NCBI RefSeq assembly: GCF_019704315.1
Contig: NZ_AP024597.1
Span: 930,001-994,000 of the forward strand
Direction of reading: 5' to 3'
Origin: Stygiolobus caldivivus
Lineage (GTDB): Archaea; Thermoproteota; Thermoprotei_A; Sulfolobales; Sulfolobaceae
DNA: 64,000 nt
Positions 55,129 through 63,755 of the stretch are shown piece by piece (positions within the stretch are counted from its first letter, which is position 1; each line of letters begins with the position of its first letter). The translations under genes were made by a program, and so were the position numbers. The notes below the pieces were generated by a model. That model saw only the letters and a list, made by a program, of their open reading frames with translations. It ran no database searches and had not been told where the DNA came from.

Positions 55129-55914
55129 TTACACATAACTTACGAGGCTCTGTAGCTGGGAAGTCCCCAAAGGTTGCGGTGCTATAACTTCAATTCCGTA
55201 TAGCGTATTCCCGTTTAAGGCTACAATGATTGACTCAATATCCGAACCTGAGTAACAATAGGCTACAAACTCGTTACTTGAGACGGTTTTGAACTTGGCC
55301 GCAGACATTTGTAACACAGACTTGACCTGCGAGAAGAAATTTACGGCGTCCGAAGACGACTGGAACGCTATGCCTGAAATCGTTATTTCCTCACTCTTAC
55401 CGTTTACTGTGCCTACCATGTATTCGTAGTACCCAGAGGTTATTCCGACGGTAGGGGCCCCTTGGGTGATACTTGCGACCGACCTGTTTGCCGTCATACC
55501 GTTTAAATACTTCACAGTCGCGATCCCATCATGGACTGTAAAAGTATAAGAGGTGTAGTTATTTATGCTCCAAGTACCGCCCAGTACAGAAGAAGCCTCC
55601 GATGGCGTTACAAATGACATCCCGCTGGGGCCTGAGTGCAACACGGAAAATAGCACTATTACTACTAACACTACTGCTATTACTCCTACTGCACCTACTA
55701 TAGGTATCAGTAGTTTATTCTTCCCCTTAGGCGGTGGTGGTGGGGGCTGTTGGTAGGGCGGCCCTTGATACGGGGGTTGCGGTGTAGGTTGGTACATTGG
55801 TTGGTACGGTGTGGGTTGGGCAGTGGGCCCTTGGTAGGTCAGCGGATAGCCGCACCTCACACATGATGTCACTGTGTCTATGTTATCGAACCCACATCTT
55901 GGACACTTCTTCAT
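55129..55914 (-). CDS. Zinc-ribbon, Pro-rich, single-TM protein with extracellular domain
   Basis: 261 residues from MKKCPRCG (a TATA box about 30 nt upstream supports this start over 55929). Order: zinc ribbon CPRCG-x-CVRCG (4-22), Pro/Gln/Tyr-rich linker (25-65), basic stop KGKNK, membrane helix (LLIPIVGAVGVIAVVLVVIVLF), then about 165 residues outside the cell with a DUF-like beta domain (MSFVTPSEASSVLGGTWSINNY...). Same plan as the gene at 62419. The zinc ribbon faces the cytoplasm. Function unknown; sensing or anchoring is possible. Confidence 0.75.
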   Translation of the reverse strand: MKKCPRCGFDNIDTVTSCVRCGYPLTYQGPTAQPTPYQPMYQPTPQPPYQGPPYQQPPPPPPKGKNKLLIPIVGAVGVIAVVLVVIVLFSVLHSGPSGMSFVTPSEASSVLGGTWSINNYTSYTFTVHDGIATVKYLNGMTANRSVASITQGAPTVGITSGYYEYMVGTVNGKSEEITISGIAFQSSSDAVNFFSQVKSVLQMSAAKFKTVSSNEFVAYCYSGSDIESIIVALNGNTLYGIEVIAPQPLGTSQLQSLVSYV

Positions 55915-55929
55915 TTGGAAAAATATCAA

Positions 55930-56891
55930 TCCACTTATTTATAAACATTTTGATAGGAACGACACCGATAATAATAGAGTAGAGAAGTACGAGGCAGATC
56001 AGTTACTGCCACCAAAATATTTGTAGACTTTTGGTTACACGGCAAATGCCGTAAGAGGATAATGTTTAGTGAAAAAACGTGAAATATCCTTTATAGGACT
56101 ACATTCGTCCGAGATAACTACGCTTATAACATATAGGTCGTGGTAACCTGACGTATTAAGGCTTGTATGTACCAGTAATGCTTTAAATTAGGTCGACATT
56201 TATTGATGTCAATGAAGCGGGCCCTCCATGGGACACAGGTGGATGAAGTGAAGGACGTACGTTTTATAGCCTAAACCTCCGTGCTACCTCCACGCTTTAG
56301 GGAAAAGTTTCAGGACTTAGTACCAAGGAGTCGTTACTCCGTACAACCCCGTTACTCGTTGTAAAGAAGGGTCATCGTTATTCAATTGCAAAAGGCGGAA
56401 AGCCCCACCTTTTTACCTTAAACCCTAAATTCACCTCCCTGAATTTGATCCATGTTAATTAGGAATTGTGCTATACTCGGTCAGTTTGTAAAGGAAAACA
56501 TGTGCTTTAGCCTAAACTATACGCTATCGCTGTGAATGCGACGGAAGACTTGCCCTTTAGTGCTTTACCTAGTATAAAGAATTGAATACTATGCCGAATC
56601 AGTAATATTATCTGACAAGAGTAGTAATGACAAATGCAGTTTGAAAGACCCATGCTTATCCTCCCTTTGTAAGCAACAGGTAAGTGGTGTAGGTGAACGT
56701 TGCCTTAAAGAAGGCGATTTAACATTTGCCAAATGCAGTAGGGTGGCTTAACTTACCTGTCACAGTCAAGTCGTTCCCTCTTTTCCCTTATGCGACTATT
56801 ATGAAAGAGACTGTAATTGTCCTCCTTAGTCTTATAGCACGTTGATTCCCTACTAACCATATATTTATAATTTATAACCCTAACTAATTCT
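55930..56891. other. Intergenic with family-1 element
   Basis: 960 bp. Only copy H (56472-56576) and the promoter of the next gene were recognised; a 22-codon ORF at about 56206 is too short to call. Confidence 0.4.
56472..56576. repeat. Family-1 element, copy H (subtype 2)
   Basis: Starts TATACTCGGTCAGTTTGTAA and ends TGCCCTTTAGTGCTTTACCT then AGTATA. Inner TTTAGCCTAAACTATACGCT matches copy D almost base for base. Confidence 0.88.
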
Positions 56892-57425
56892 ATGAAACTG
56901 ATAACAGTTATGGACGAAGTTATCGACTGGTTTAATAATACTGGTGTCATAGGGATCACCATTAACTCTCAGGGACTTTACATAGCTGACTCCACGGGGA
57001 TCCGTAGGGTGCCCAAGATGTACATGTTCTTCGCAGTAGTGCTCTACGGATTGGCACTGTTACTCCTAGTAGTCATCCTATCCGTTATTTTCCTGTACGT
57101 ATTTAAGTCCCCTAAAGTGGACTGGCTTACCGGTGCAATAGTAATATTAGTGAGTAGTATCTTATTCTATAAGATAACTAGACTTTTTAGCAAGTACATA
57201 TCTCGCCTACTATACAACGTGAGCAAGCCGATAGCCCCGTGGAGTAGGATAAAGGCTGTCTCCGTGACTGACAGAAGGGCCGACAAGCAGTTGGTATACT
57301 ACGTTAACTTAGGGGACTGGTCAATCATGACCTATGACGGTGAAAGCTTTATGATACGTGATATAGAAGCACCTGTGAGCAAGTTGGAGTACGTGAAGGA
57401 GAAGTTAGGGCTATGGCGTATTTGA
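56892..57425 (+). CDS. Two-helix membrane protein, unknown
   Basis: 177 residues. A 45-residue N-terminal part with NSQGLYIADSTGIRRVPKMY, two membrane helices (FFAVVLYGLALLLLVVILSVIFLYV, WLTGAIVILVSSILFYKITRLF) and a cytoplasmic-looking beta domain of about 75 residues (AVSVTDRRADKQLVYYVNLGDW...). A TATTTATAATTTATAA run upstream is its promoter. No named family. Confidence 0.65.
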   Translation: MKLITVMDEVIDWFNNTGVIGITINSQGLYIADSTGIRRVPKMYMFFAVVLYGLALLLLVVILSVIFLYVFKSPKVDWLTGAIVILVSSILFYKITRLFSKYISRLLYNVSKPIAPWSRIKAVSVTDRRADKQLVYYVNLGDWSIMTYDGESFMIRDIEAPVSKLEYVKEKLGLWRI

Positions 57426-57500
57426 CAGCATCCTACTAAAGTCACCGTTTTAACCTTTTGCCCCTATACTTTTCATTTTGACTATTTTTATCTACATGTT

Positions 57501-57600
57501 ATACCTTGTCATACTTTAAAGGGCAAGGCAACTACATTTATACCCGGTTAGTCCATAAAGGGCAACAGTAGCTTGAACTTAAAGCATCTTAAAGCATTTA
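57501..57600. repeat. Family-1 elements, copy I (composite of two part copies)
   Basis: TATACCTTGTCATACTTTAA at 57501 and TATACCCGGTTAGTCCATAA at 57539 are both left-type ends in the same direction. The second continues AACAGTAGCTTGAACTTAAA like copy K. No right end is clear, so these are remnants. Confidence 0.55.
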
Positions 57601-57612
57601 ACAAAACAATGT

Positions 57613-57713
57613 TATACCCGGTCAGTTAATAGAGGACAACAGTACCGTTAGTGTAGGGGCAAAAATTTGCTAAAAGAGAATAAGTCCTTGTCCTCTAGTT
57701 GCTGACATAGTAA
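57613..57713. repeat. Family-1 inverted-repeat element, copy J (covarying arms)
   Basis: Left TATACCCGGTCAGTTAATAG then AGGACAACAG; right, inverted, TTTACTATGTCAGCAACTAG then AGGACAAGG. Both arms carry AGAGGACAA where other copies have AAAGGGCAA. Confidence 0.9.
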
Positions 57714-57724
57714 AACAAAAAAGT

Positions 57725-59058
57725 TTACCTTGTTATGACGTCCTCCTCTACGAGCTTAGCTCCCTTAGTTTCCCTTAAGCCTAATGTAGCCACTGCCGAT
57801 ATGACTCCCCATAGGGCTAAGAAAGCTGTCACGACCCATGAGTTCTCTAAGTACTGTGAGGGTACTCCTAAGAGGCCTACTAAAATTATCGGCATAAGAC
57901 CTCCCTCAACTGCAGCCGCTAACTGTAGTCCGTAACTCGCCCCGCTATACCTATACTTAGTAGGGAAGCTCTCCGGGTAAAAAGCCGCCATCGAAGCGTA
58001 AGGCCCGTAAGCCGCCATACCTATCAGGAACTCCATGCTGAACATAAGCCCCAGGTTACCGCTTAAGAAGCCATAGACGTAAGGGTAGGCTAGGAGGGCT
58101 ATCAACACGTCCCCTATTACCAGTGAGACCTTCCTCCCGAACTTGTCCCCTATTAGGCCGAAAACGGGAGTGGAGACCAAGCCCCCGATAGAGAACCCCC
58201 GATAGAGAATAGGTAGATGAGTGCTGATGTAAGAGGGATCTGGGCCCCTAAGAAGTCCACATACTGTGGATAGCCTAGAGCTTTACCGGCTACTTTGAGG
58301 TAGAGGCTCGGCATCACTGTAGCTGGTATATACACGGCCATGAAGACCCCGCCTACTGCGAGCATCAACAATACAATTGGTTTCCACGCATATTTGAAAA
58401 CTTCTATTGAAGGGGTTTTGCTTATTTTCCCCTCACTTTTAATCTTCTCGAAGGGCAGGCTCTCAGCGGCCATATACCTCAGGAAAGCGCCTAAAAGGGC
58501 CGCACTCCCGCCAATAATGAAACCCACCCTCCACCCTACCGTGGCGAAATCCTTACTGAACACTAAAAGCACCGTAGCTGCACCCATAAAACCTAAGGGA
58601 GACGCTATCTGTATCAATGACGTTATCAGGGCTCTCTTAGACGTGGCGTGCTCCGACACCCATGTCGCCACTCCGCCCCATTCTCCCCCTACCCCGAGGC
58701 CTTGTAGGAACCTGAAAGCGAATATCGCGATCGGAGCCACTATACCTATGGCCGAGAAGGGTGGCATAACCCCGACAAAGATCATTGCTATACCTACGAG
58801 TATTAAGTCGAAACTTAACGCGTGTCTCCTGCCCAGCTTATCCCCCACGTGTCCGAAAACAGTAGCACCTAGCGGCCTTGCAAAAAACGCTATCGCATAT
58901 GACGAGACTGAAGCCAATATCGAGACCAAGTAACTACTTGACGGGAAGAATAGTGTAGGAAAGGCTAGTAGTGCCGCGTATATAAACAGATAGTAGTCGT
59001 ACCACTCTATTATAGTGCCTATGAGACCTAACACAGCTACCTTGGATATTGAGGACAT
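57725..59058 (-). pseudogene. MFS transporter (MHS-type symporter) split by a 14-bp tandem duplication
   Basis: The N-terminal part (59058-58153) has EWYDYYLFIYAALL, GHVGDKLGRRHAL (helix 2-3 signature) and LQGLGVGGEWGG, as in the metabolite:H+ symporter family. The C-terminal part (58180-57725) starts in another frame with VSTPVFGLIGDKFGRK. CCCCCGATAGAGAA occurs twice in tandem at the join; taking out one copy gives LIYLFSIGGLVSTPVFGLIGDK without a break and a protein of about 440 residues. The gene is off in this sequence but could be restored by a single deletion. Confidence 0.93.
58182..58209. repeat. 14-bp tandem duplication breaking the MFS gene
   Basis: CCCCCGATAGAGAA at 58182-58195 and again at 58196-58209; 14 is not a multiple of three, so the frame is lost. 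Confidence 0.97.
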
Positions 59059-59358
59059 AGAATTTTATTATTATTTTCCATTTATAAGTATTCTTTTCTA
59101 CATAATTATAATATAACTATAAACCTAGCAATTTCATATTTACCATAGTTTGAAGAGTATAAGTATAGCTCGGAAATTTTCAACAGTGATACAATTTTAC
59201 TAGGACCTTCTCGCCTGATAAGTTTTTATTAACCTAGACATGTGGTATTAAAAATTTTACGATTAGAGCTCAAAAAGACAAAAATCTTAACATAAGACTG
59301 GTATAAATGTATACGTAAGTACTAATGATAAACTTCACACTGGGCCTTTCAGCAAATA
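59059..59358. other. Intergenic, AT-rich
   Basis: Promoter region of the MFS pseudogene and the end of the ABC operon; nothing else was seen. Confidence 0.4.
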
Positions 59359-59661
59359 TTAGCCAATCTTCTTTATCAGGTCGATGTATTTCTTTAGGGT
59401 CTCCACTCCCTTATCAGTTATCTCGACTATGGTTCTGGGCCCGGACAGCGTAGGCACCTTCCTCACTTTTATCAGCCCGCTCTCCTCGAGCACTTGGAGG
59501 TGCATAAAGAGCGAGCTCTTCGAGACCCCCGTCGACCTCTGCAGGTCGGTAAACGTAGTCCTGCCTATAACGTAAAGTGAGAGTAGGATACCTAACCTCA
59601 CAGAGTTTGACAAGGCTGGGTCTTTCAGTAACTCCATCAACTTCTTTAGCTCGTCACTCAC
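59359..59661 (-). CDS. Winged-helix transcription regulator (ArsR/MarR-like)
   Basis: 100 residues. SVRLGILLSLYVIGRTTFTDLQRSTGVSKSSLFMHLQVLEESGLIKVRKV is a winged-helix domain with recognition helix SKSSLFMHLQVL, and TIVEITDKGVETLKKYI is the wing and last helix. It overlaps the membrane-protein gene by 8 nt, last gene of a four-gene ABC operon, and probably regulates it. Confidence 0.85.
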   Translation of the reverse strand: MSDELKKLMELLKDPALSNSVRLGILLSLYVIGRTTFTDLQRSTGVSKSSLFMHLQVLEESGLIKVRKVPTLSGPRTIVEITDKGVETLKKYIDLIKKIG

Positions 59662-60259
59662 CCTCCACGACCTCCATTAACGACTTATACCCCGCGAAGA
59701 GCCATGAGAGCCCAAACACCAGCACAGCTACCTGCGAAAAGCTTGTCACATTAATAAAAAGGAAACACACCGTGAACGTGACCAAAGCTATCGCGTCGTA
59801 ATACCTCACTCCCGAGACGACATACGTCATATAAAGGGAAATATCAACAACTAAAATGTATAAGACTACCCCCGTTAAAAAGGCAAGGCTATTAGAAAGC
59901 GACCCCCCTACGATAAGTAATACTACCGAGGTAATGAACACAAGCCGGTTTAGGAAGTTCTCCATCAGGTAAAAAAGGCGGGCGTACTTACCGTATACCT
60001 CAAAGGCCGAGAAAAACCTGTGCAGTGAGCTATATGCCTTCGTGAAAAACCTCGCCGACACGAGCACAAAAAACCCCACCAGCACTAGCGAAGCGATATA
60101 ATAATAGGTGCAGTTGTCCAAGACGACGTAAGCCAACCCGTCTAAGAAAGTGTATGCAGACCAAGAGAGGTAGTACTTACCTAACGTCTTCCTGAACTCC
60201 CTCACCACTATAGCCTTTGCGAGCTCCTTAGACTTCACCAGAAAGTCCTTCTCCTCCAC
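59654..60259 (-). CDS. Membrane protein of the ABC operon
   Basis: 201 residues, GTG start directly after the stop of the ATPase gene (TAGGTG). About five hydrophobic helices after a charged N-terminus (VEEKDFLVKSKELAKAIVVREF). It could be a second permease subunit or an accessory protein. Not recognised by family. Confidence 0.7.
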   Translation of the reverse strand: MEEKDFLVKSKELAKAIVVREFRKTLGKYYLSWSAYTFLDGLAYVVLDNCTYYYIASLVLVGFFVLVSARFFTKAYSSLHRFFSAFEVYGKYARLFYLMENFLNRLVFITSVVLLIVGGSLSNSLAFLTGVVLYILVVDISLYMTYVVSGVRYYDAIALVTFTVCFLFINVTSFSQVAVLVFGLSWLFAGYKSLMEVVEGE

Positions 60260-61030
60260 CTAACCACCTATGTTATATATCCTGTCGAGGCTGATTAAGT
60301 TTTCCACCCTATAGCCCTTGTCCCCCTTTACGAACGAGAACTTCCTGCCCCCTACCTCCACAGTAAGTACCGCTGAGGGGTCTTCCCCCTCTATTACTGA
60401 GGCGTTAAGGAAGTCGTCAGCAGAGACTGGCCCGAAAAGCCTCCCCTCAAATATCATGTACACCTTATAGTCCTTAAAGAGCCTAACTATGTCCACCTCG
60501 TGGGTGACTATTATCCCCTCCCGGCCGTATTCCCTTATCCAGCCCGCTACGACCCTCCTCTTCCCCAAGTCCACGTTTTCAAAGGGCTCGTCTAACAAGA
60601 GTATTTTAGGCTTTGAGGCGAGGGCCAGAACGTCGCTCGCTATTACCTTTTGCCCTACCGATAGATGGTACCACCTCTTGTTAACTATGTTACTAAGGCC
60701 AATCCTGTTTAACATTTCCGTGAACAGCTCCGGGTCGACACCTTTTATCTCCTCGTAAAGGTACACGGTGTCCTTAACGCTCAGCCCGAGGTAATATGCC
60801 TCCGCCAGGTTCGTGGAGAGGATATTGTAGTTCCTCAGCTTCGACACTTCCTGCCCGTCAATAAATATGTGCCCCTTATAGCCTATTACCCCCGCTATAG
60901 CCCTCAATAGCGTCGACTTACCAGAACCGTTTGGGCCCAGTAATAGCACTTTTTCCTCTATCTTTGCGTTGACCCCCCTTATTATTTCCTGCTTGCCGTA
61001 AAACACGCACAAGTCCACGAGTTCTATCAT
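60260..61030 (-). CDS. ABC transporter ATP-binding protein
   Basis: 256 residues from the ATG at 61030 (MIELVDLCVFYGKQ); the longer frame to 61111 adds a part that overlaps the permease gene and is not family-like. Walker A GPNGSGKST, signature LSVGQKV (a variant of LSGGQ), Walker B ILLLDEPFENVD, switch His in IVTHEVDIV. The start overlaps the permease stop (ATGA). Confidence 0.93.
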   Translation of the reverse strand: MIELVDLCVFYGKQEIIRGVNAKIEEKVLLLGPNGSGKSTLLRAIAGVIGYKGHIFIDGQEVSKLRNYNILSTNLAEAYYLGLSVKDTVYLYEEIKGVDPELFTEMLNRIGLSNIVNKRWYHLSVGQKVIASDVLALASKPKILLLDEPFENVDLGKRRVVAGWIREYGREGIIVTHEVDIVRLFKDYKVYMIFEGRLFGPVSADDFLNASVIEGEDPSAVLTVEVGGRKFSFVKGDKGYRVENLISLDRIYNIGG

Positions 61031-61878
61031 AGTAGCTTCCCCTCCTCTAAGGGCTTGTAATAGAGCCTCCTTAACACCATGACGTCCACCACAGTGAGCA
61101 CCGCGACCCACACCGATATGGAGAGCAGCGATATCGGGACGGAGATCGTGGGGCCTGACGGGTTAAGCGAGTTGAGGACGAAAAGGCTGGAGTAGTTTAC
61201 GGGTGCGGGTTTCCCTAAGTAGGCGCTCATGATCAGTGTCTGTATTACCGTGTAAGGGCTCAGGTTGACTACACTACTCATGTTAGCGGAGAGGTAGCCG
61301 TAGCCGAAGAGGTAAGCGAGTATTACCGGGATATACGTTATGAGGTTCTGGGCCCTCCTACTGACCTTTAGCGTGAGTAAGTCTAAGGACATAGAGAAGG
61401 ACACAAAAAAGAACGAAGACAGTAAGATATAGGGTAACAGCGTCACCAGCGACTTAGGGTAAACACTGAAGCCGAATTCGTTGGAAAACATGAAATAGAC
61501 CAAGGCTATTAACACACCTCCTATAACTGTAGAAGCGATGACTGACCCCACGTAGATCGCAATCACGTAGTAGGTAGGGGTAAGTTTGGAGTACCTGAAC
61601 AAGTGGCTTAACGACCCGGTCTGGTAGAATAGTACTGAAGTTAAGGTAGTGGAAAAGGCACCGAGAGAGAAGATGACTATTCCACCCGCCCAACCCGCTG
61701 TATAATAGTAGACCGCTTCTTGATAAAGTGTGGGTGTTAATGACGACTTCAGGGCGGTTATCCCGGAAGAAAAAATATACGCCCCCATAAAGGCCCAGAG
61801 GGCTGTAAATAACACTGCCCAACCGAGTATATACGGGTTTGTTAAGAGCCTTTTTACCGTGTAGTTTAGTAACCTCAT
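61027..61878 (-). CDS. ABC-2-like permease
   Basis: 283 residues with six hydrophobic segments; N-terminal LLNYTVKRLLTNPYILGWAVLFTALW as in ABC-2 exporters. First gene of the operon permease, ATPase, membrane protein, regulator, all with overlapping or touching ends. Substrate unknown. Confidence 0.85.
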   Translation of the reverse strand: MRLLNYTVKRLLTNPYILGWAVLFTALWAFMGAYIFSSGITALKSSLTPTLYQEAVYYYTAGWAGGIVIFSLGAFSTTLTSVLFYQTGSLSHLFRYSKLTPTYYVIAIYVGSVIASTVIGGVLIALVYFMFSNEFGFSVYPKSLVTLLPYILLSSFFFVSFSMSLDLLTLKVSRRAQNLITYIPVILAYLFGYGYLSANMSSVVNLSPYTVIQTLIMSAYLGKPAPVNYSSLFVLNSLNPSGPTISVPISLLSISVWVAVLTVVDVMVLRRLYYKPLEEGKLL

Positions 61879-61996
61879 AAGTAATGATAGGGGCTGTGGC
61901 TTATAAAGACGCGAAAAAGTTCAGTTTTTGAACAGCCTTTACCGCGCCCTGGAACCGGTCTTTCCCCATTACCGTGTATCAAGAGGACACAGTAGT

Positions 61997-62008
61997 CCCC
62001 CCCCCCCC
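61997..62008. repeat. Run of 12 cytosines
   Basis: Second C12 tract of the window, about 120 bp before the ABC operon start. Both tracts are followed within 3 bp by GTAAC. Confidence 0.95.
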
Positions 62009-62224
62009 ACAGTAACTGAACCCATTAAACACTTAACCCGATTTTCATACTCATCATATGTCGAATATTTAAAAAACCCGCACAATTAATGTGAGAAAGT
62101 CCAACACCGCGCGTTAGGTTACTAAAAACAAACTTAACGCAATGCAATGTATAATCTACTAATAAATCTCCCGCTTGTAAAGATTATCTATGCGAGTATT
62201 GTAACGAAATACATCTGTAAGGTC

Positions 62225-62327
62225 TAGATTTTGTCAGGCATCAAAGGGCAACGTTAATTCTCTCGTTTAACAAATTTTCACCTTTACACCAATCGTGTCG
62301 TAGCCCTTTATTAACTTACCTAGTATA
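62225..62327. repeat. Family-1 inverted-repeat element, copy L
   Basis: Left TAGATTTTGTCAGGCATCAA then AGGGCAACG; inner TTCTCTCGTTTAACAAATTT; right GCCCTTTATTAACTTACCTA then GTATA. Type 1. Confidence 0.85.
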
Positions 62328-62385
62328 ATATGTACTTCAAGGTATATTTTTACTTGAATTACAAAGGACATACTATTATAAAAAT

Positions 62386-62394
62386 GTTTAAATA
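62386..62394 (+). promoter_or_regulatory. TATA box for the second zinc-ribbon gene
   Basis: GTTTAAATA lies about 27 nt before the ATG at 62419. Confidence 0.55.
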
Positions 62395-62418
62395 ACTTTA
62401 GGCGAATTTTTACTAGAC

Positions 62419-63627
62419 ATGGTAAAAATATGTCCTAGATGCGGAACACCGAACGACGACTTCAGCCCAGTGTGTGTTAGGTGCGGGTACCAGTTCCCCC
62501 CGCCGACGGGTTATAACCCCCCACCGTATGTACCCCCTGCAGGTTATACTCCTCCCCCTTACGGTAAGAAAAAGAAGAGCACGCCAATCGTTGCCGTACT
62601 GATCTTGGTAATATTGGTCGTGGCGATAGGGGGGTACCTCTATTATAAAGGTGTGTTCACCCCTGCTAGGGCACCTGTAGTCCCCCCGATCGTCGTGACT
62701 ACCCACACTTCTATAATGTCTACTACCGTACGGCCACCGCAGACTTCCACCACAGTACAACCTACACCCACTACTACCTCTCCGCCACCCCCCTCAACGA
62801 ACAAGTACTGTGCGGTCTCGTTTAACGGTAAGGACCAGTACTTCGTCACTCCCCAATTTAACGTAACTGTCAACGGCGAAAACACGACCGTAGGGCTCTT
62901 CAGTTACGTGGCCATGAAGTACCACGAGGAGACAATAGCCATAAGGGCCTACCTAACGCCAAACACTAGGGGTGTCCTCATAGGTTTGTCTGGAAACACG
63001 CTACCTTTTAACATACCTTATATAGGCTGGTCACCGTTGGTCTACATGAGTGACGGGAAACTAATAATCGCTGAGATAACGGATACGGGGCCGTCTTTTC
63101 CTAACGGGAAGGCTTACGAGTTCATTAAAGTCGGAGTAGGTCGTGGTATATACCCGAGAGTTAACGGGGGAGAGGCCGCAATGTGCGTCAACATAACTAG
63201 CCCGGGCTTTTACTGGATAGTGTTTGAGGAGTGGACTACCGGTAATGACACGTACGTCGCCGGGTACATTAACGGAGAACTAATAGCGGAGTTCTACGCA
63301 CCTGTAGCGAACGCGTCGTCACTCTTCGGGGCTATCGGGCCTTACGAGTACAACTTCGTCGGGATAGCGTACACTTATCAGTGGCCCTTGACGAATGGCC
63401 AGTGGTACCCCTTCAACGGTTCAATTAACACTATAGCCGTTTACCCGTATGTGCTGTCCCAGTCGCAAGTGGGCCAACTAGCCAGTGGTCCTTTACCACC
63501 GGGGTATTTTGCCTTGTTTATAGCCTCAAGCAAATGGTATAACCAAGCGACCGGGATATGGCAGGCGTATAATAACCCAGAGCTGGAGCTAATGACTAAC
63601 GGGAGTTCGCCACTAATTATAGAATAA
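62419..63627 (+). CDS. Zinc-ribbon, Pro-rich, single-TM protein with lectin-like extracellular domain
   Basis: 402 residues. Zinc ribbon CPRCG-x-CVRCG (5-23), Pro/Tyr-rich linker, KKKKS stop, one membrane helix (TPIVAVLILVILVVAIGGYLYY), a Thr/Pro-rich stalk (TTSPPPPST...), then a beta-rich domain that reads like a LamG/concanavalin fold (CAVSFNGKDQYFVTPQFNV ... GIAYTYQWPLTNGQWYPFNGSINTIAVYPYVLS). It shares its first 75 residues' plan with the gene at 55129 but carries an unrelated outer domain. Likely binds glycan or surface partners. Confidence 0.78.
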   Translation: MVKICPRCGTPNDDFSPVCVRCGYQFPPPTGYNPPPYVPPAGYTPPPYGKKKKSTPIVAVLILVILVVAIGGYLYYKGVFTPARAPVVPPIVVTTHTSIMSTTVRPPQTSTTVQPTPTTTSPPPPSTNKYCAVSFNGKDQYFVTPQFNVTVNGENTTVGLFSYVAMKYHEETIAIRAYLTPNTRGVLIGLSGNTLPFNIPYIGWSPLVYMSDGKLIIAEITDTGPSFPNGKAYEFIKVGVGRGIYPRVNGGEAAMCVNITSPGFYWIVFEEWTTGNDTYVAGYINGELIAEFYAPVANASSLFGAIGPYEYNFVGIAYTYQWPLTNGQWYPFNGSINTIAVYPYVLSQSQVGQLASGPLPPGYFALFIASSKWYNQATGIWQAYNNPELELMTNGSSPLIIE

Positions 63628-63755
63628 TCAGTTTTTTTCCCTTCTTGTCCTTTGTTTTTATCTTCTTACCCTTTCGCCTCGACTTATCAAACGATATTAA
63701 GTCCAGCAGTGGGAGGACTAAAGTCGTTAAGTAGGGGAAAAAGATGGTAAACCCT

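Larger units (their letters stand above)
61879..62418. other. Intergenic with C12 tract and family-1 element
   Basis: 540 bp between divergent genes. It holds the C12 tract (61997-62008), copy L (62225-62327) and the promoter of the zinc-ribbon gene. No gene was seen. Confidence 0.5.

Noticed and set aside
61031-61111. Longer N-terminus of the ABC ATPase
   Set aside because: Reads GRGAHCGGRHGV, unlike the family, and overlaps the permease gene; the ATGA overlap at 61027-61030 is the natural start.
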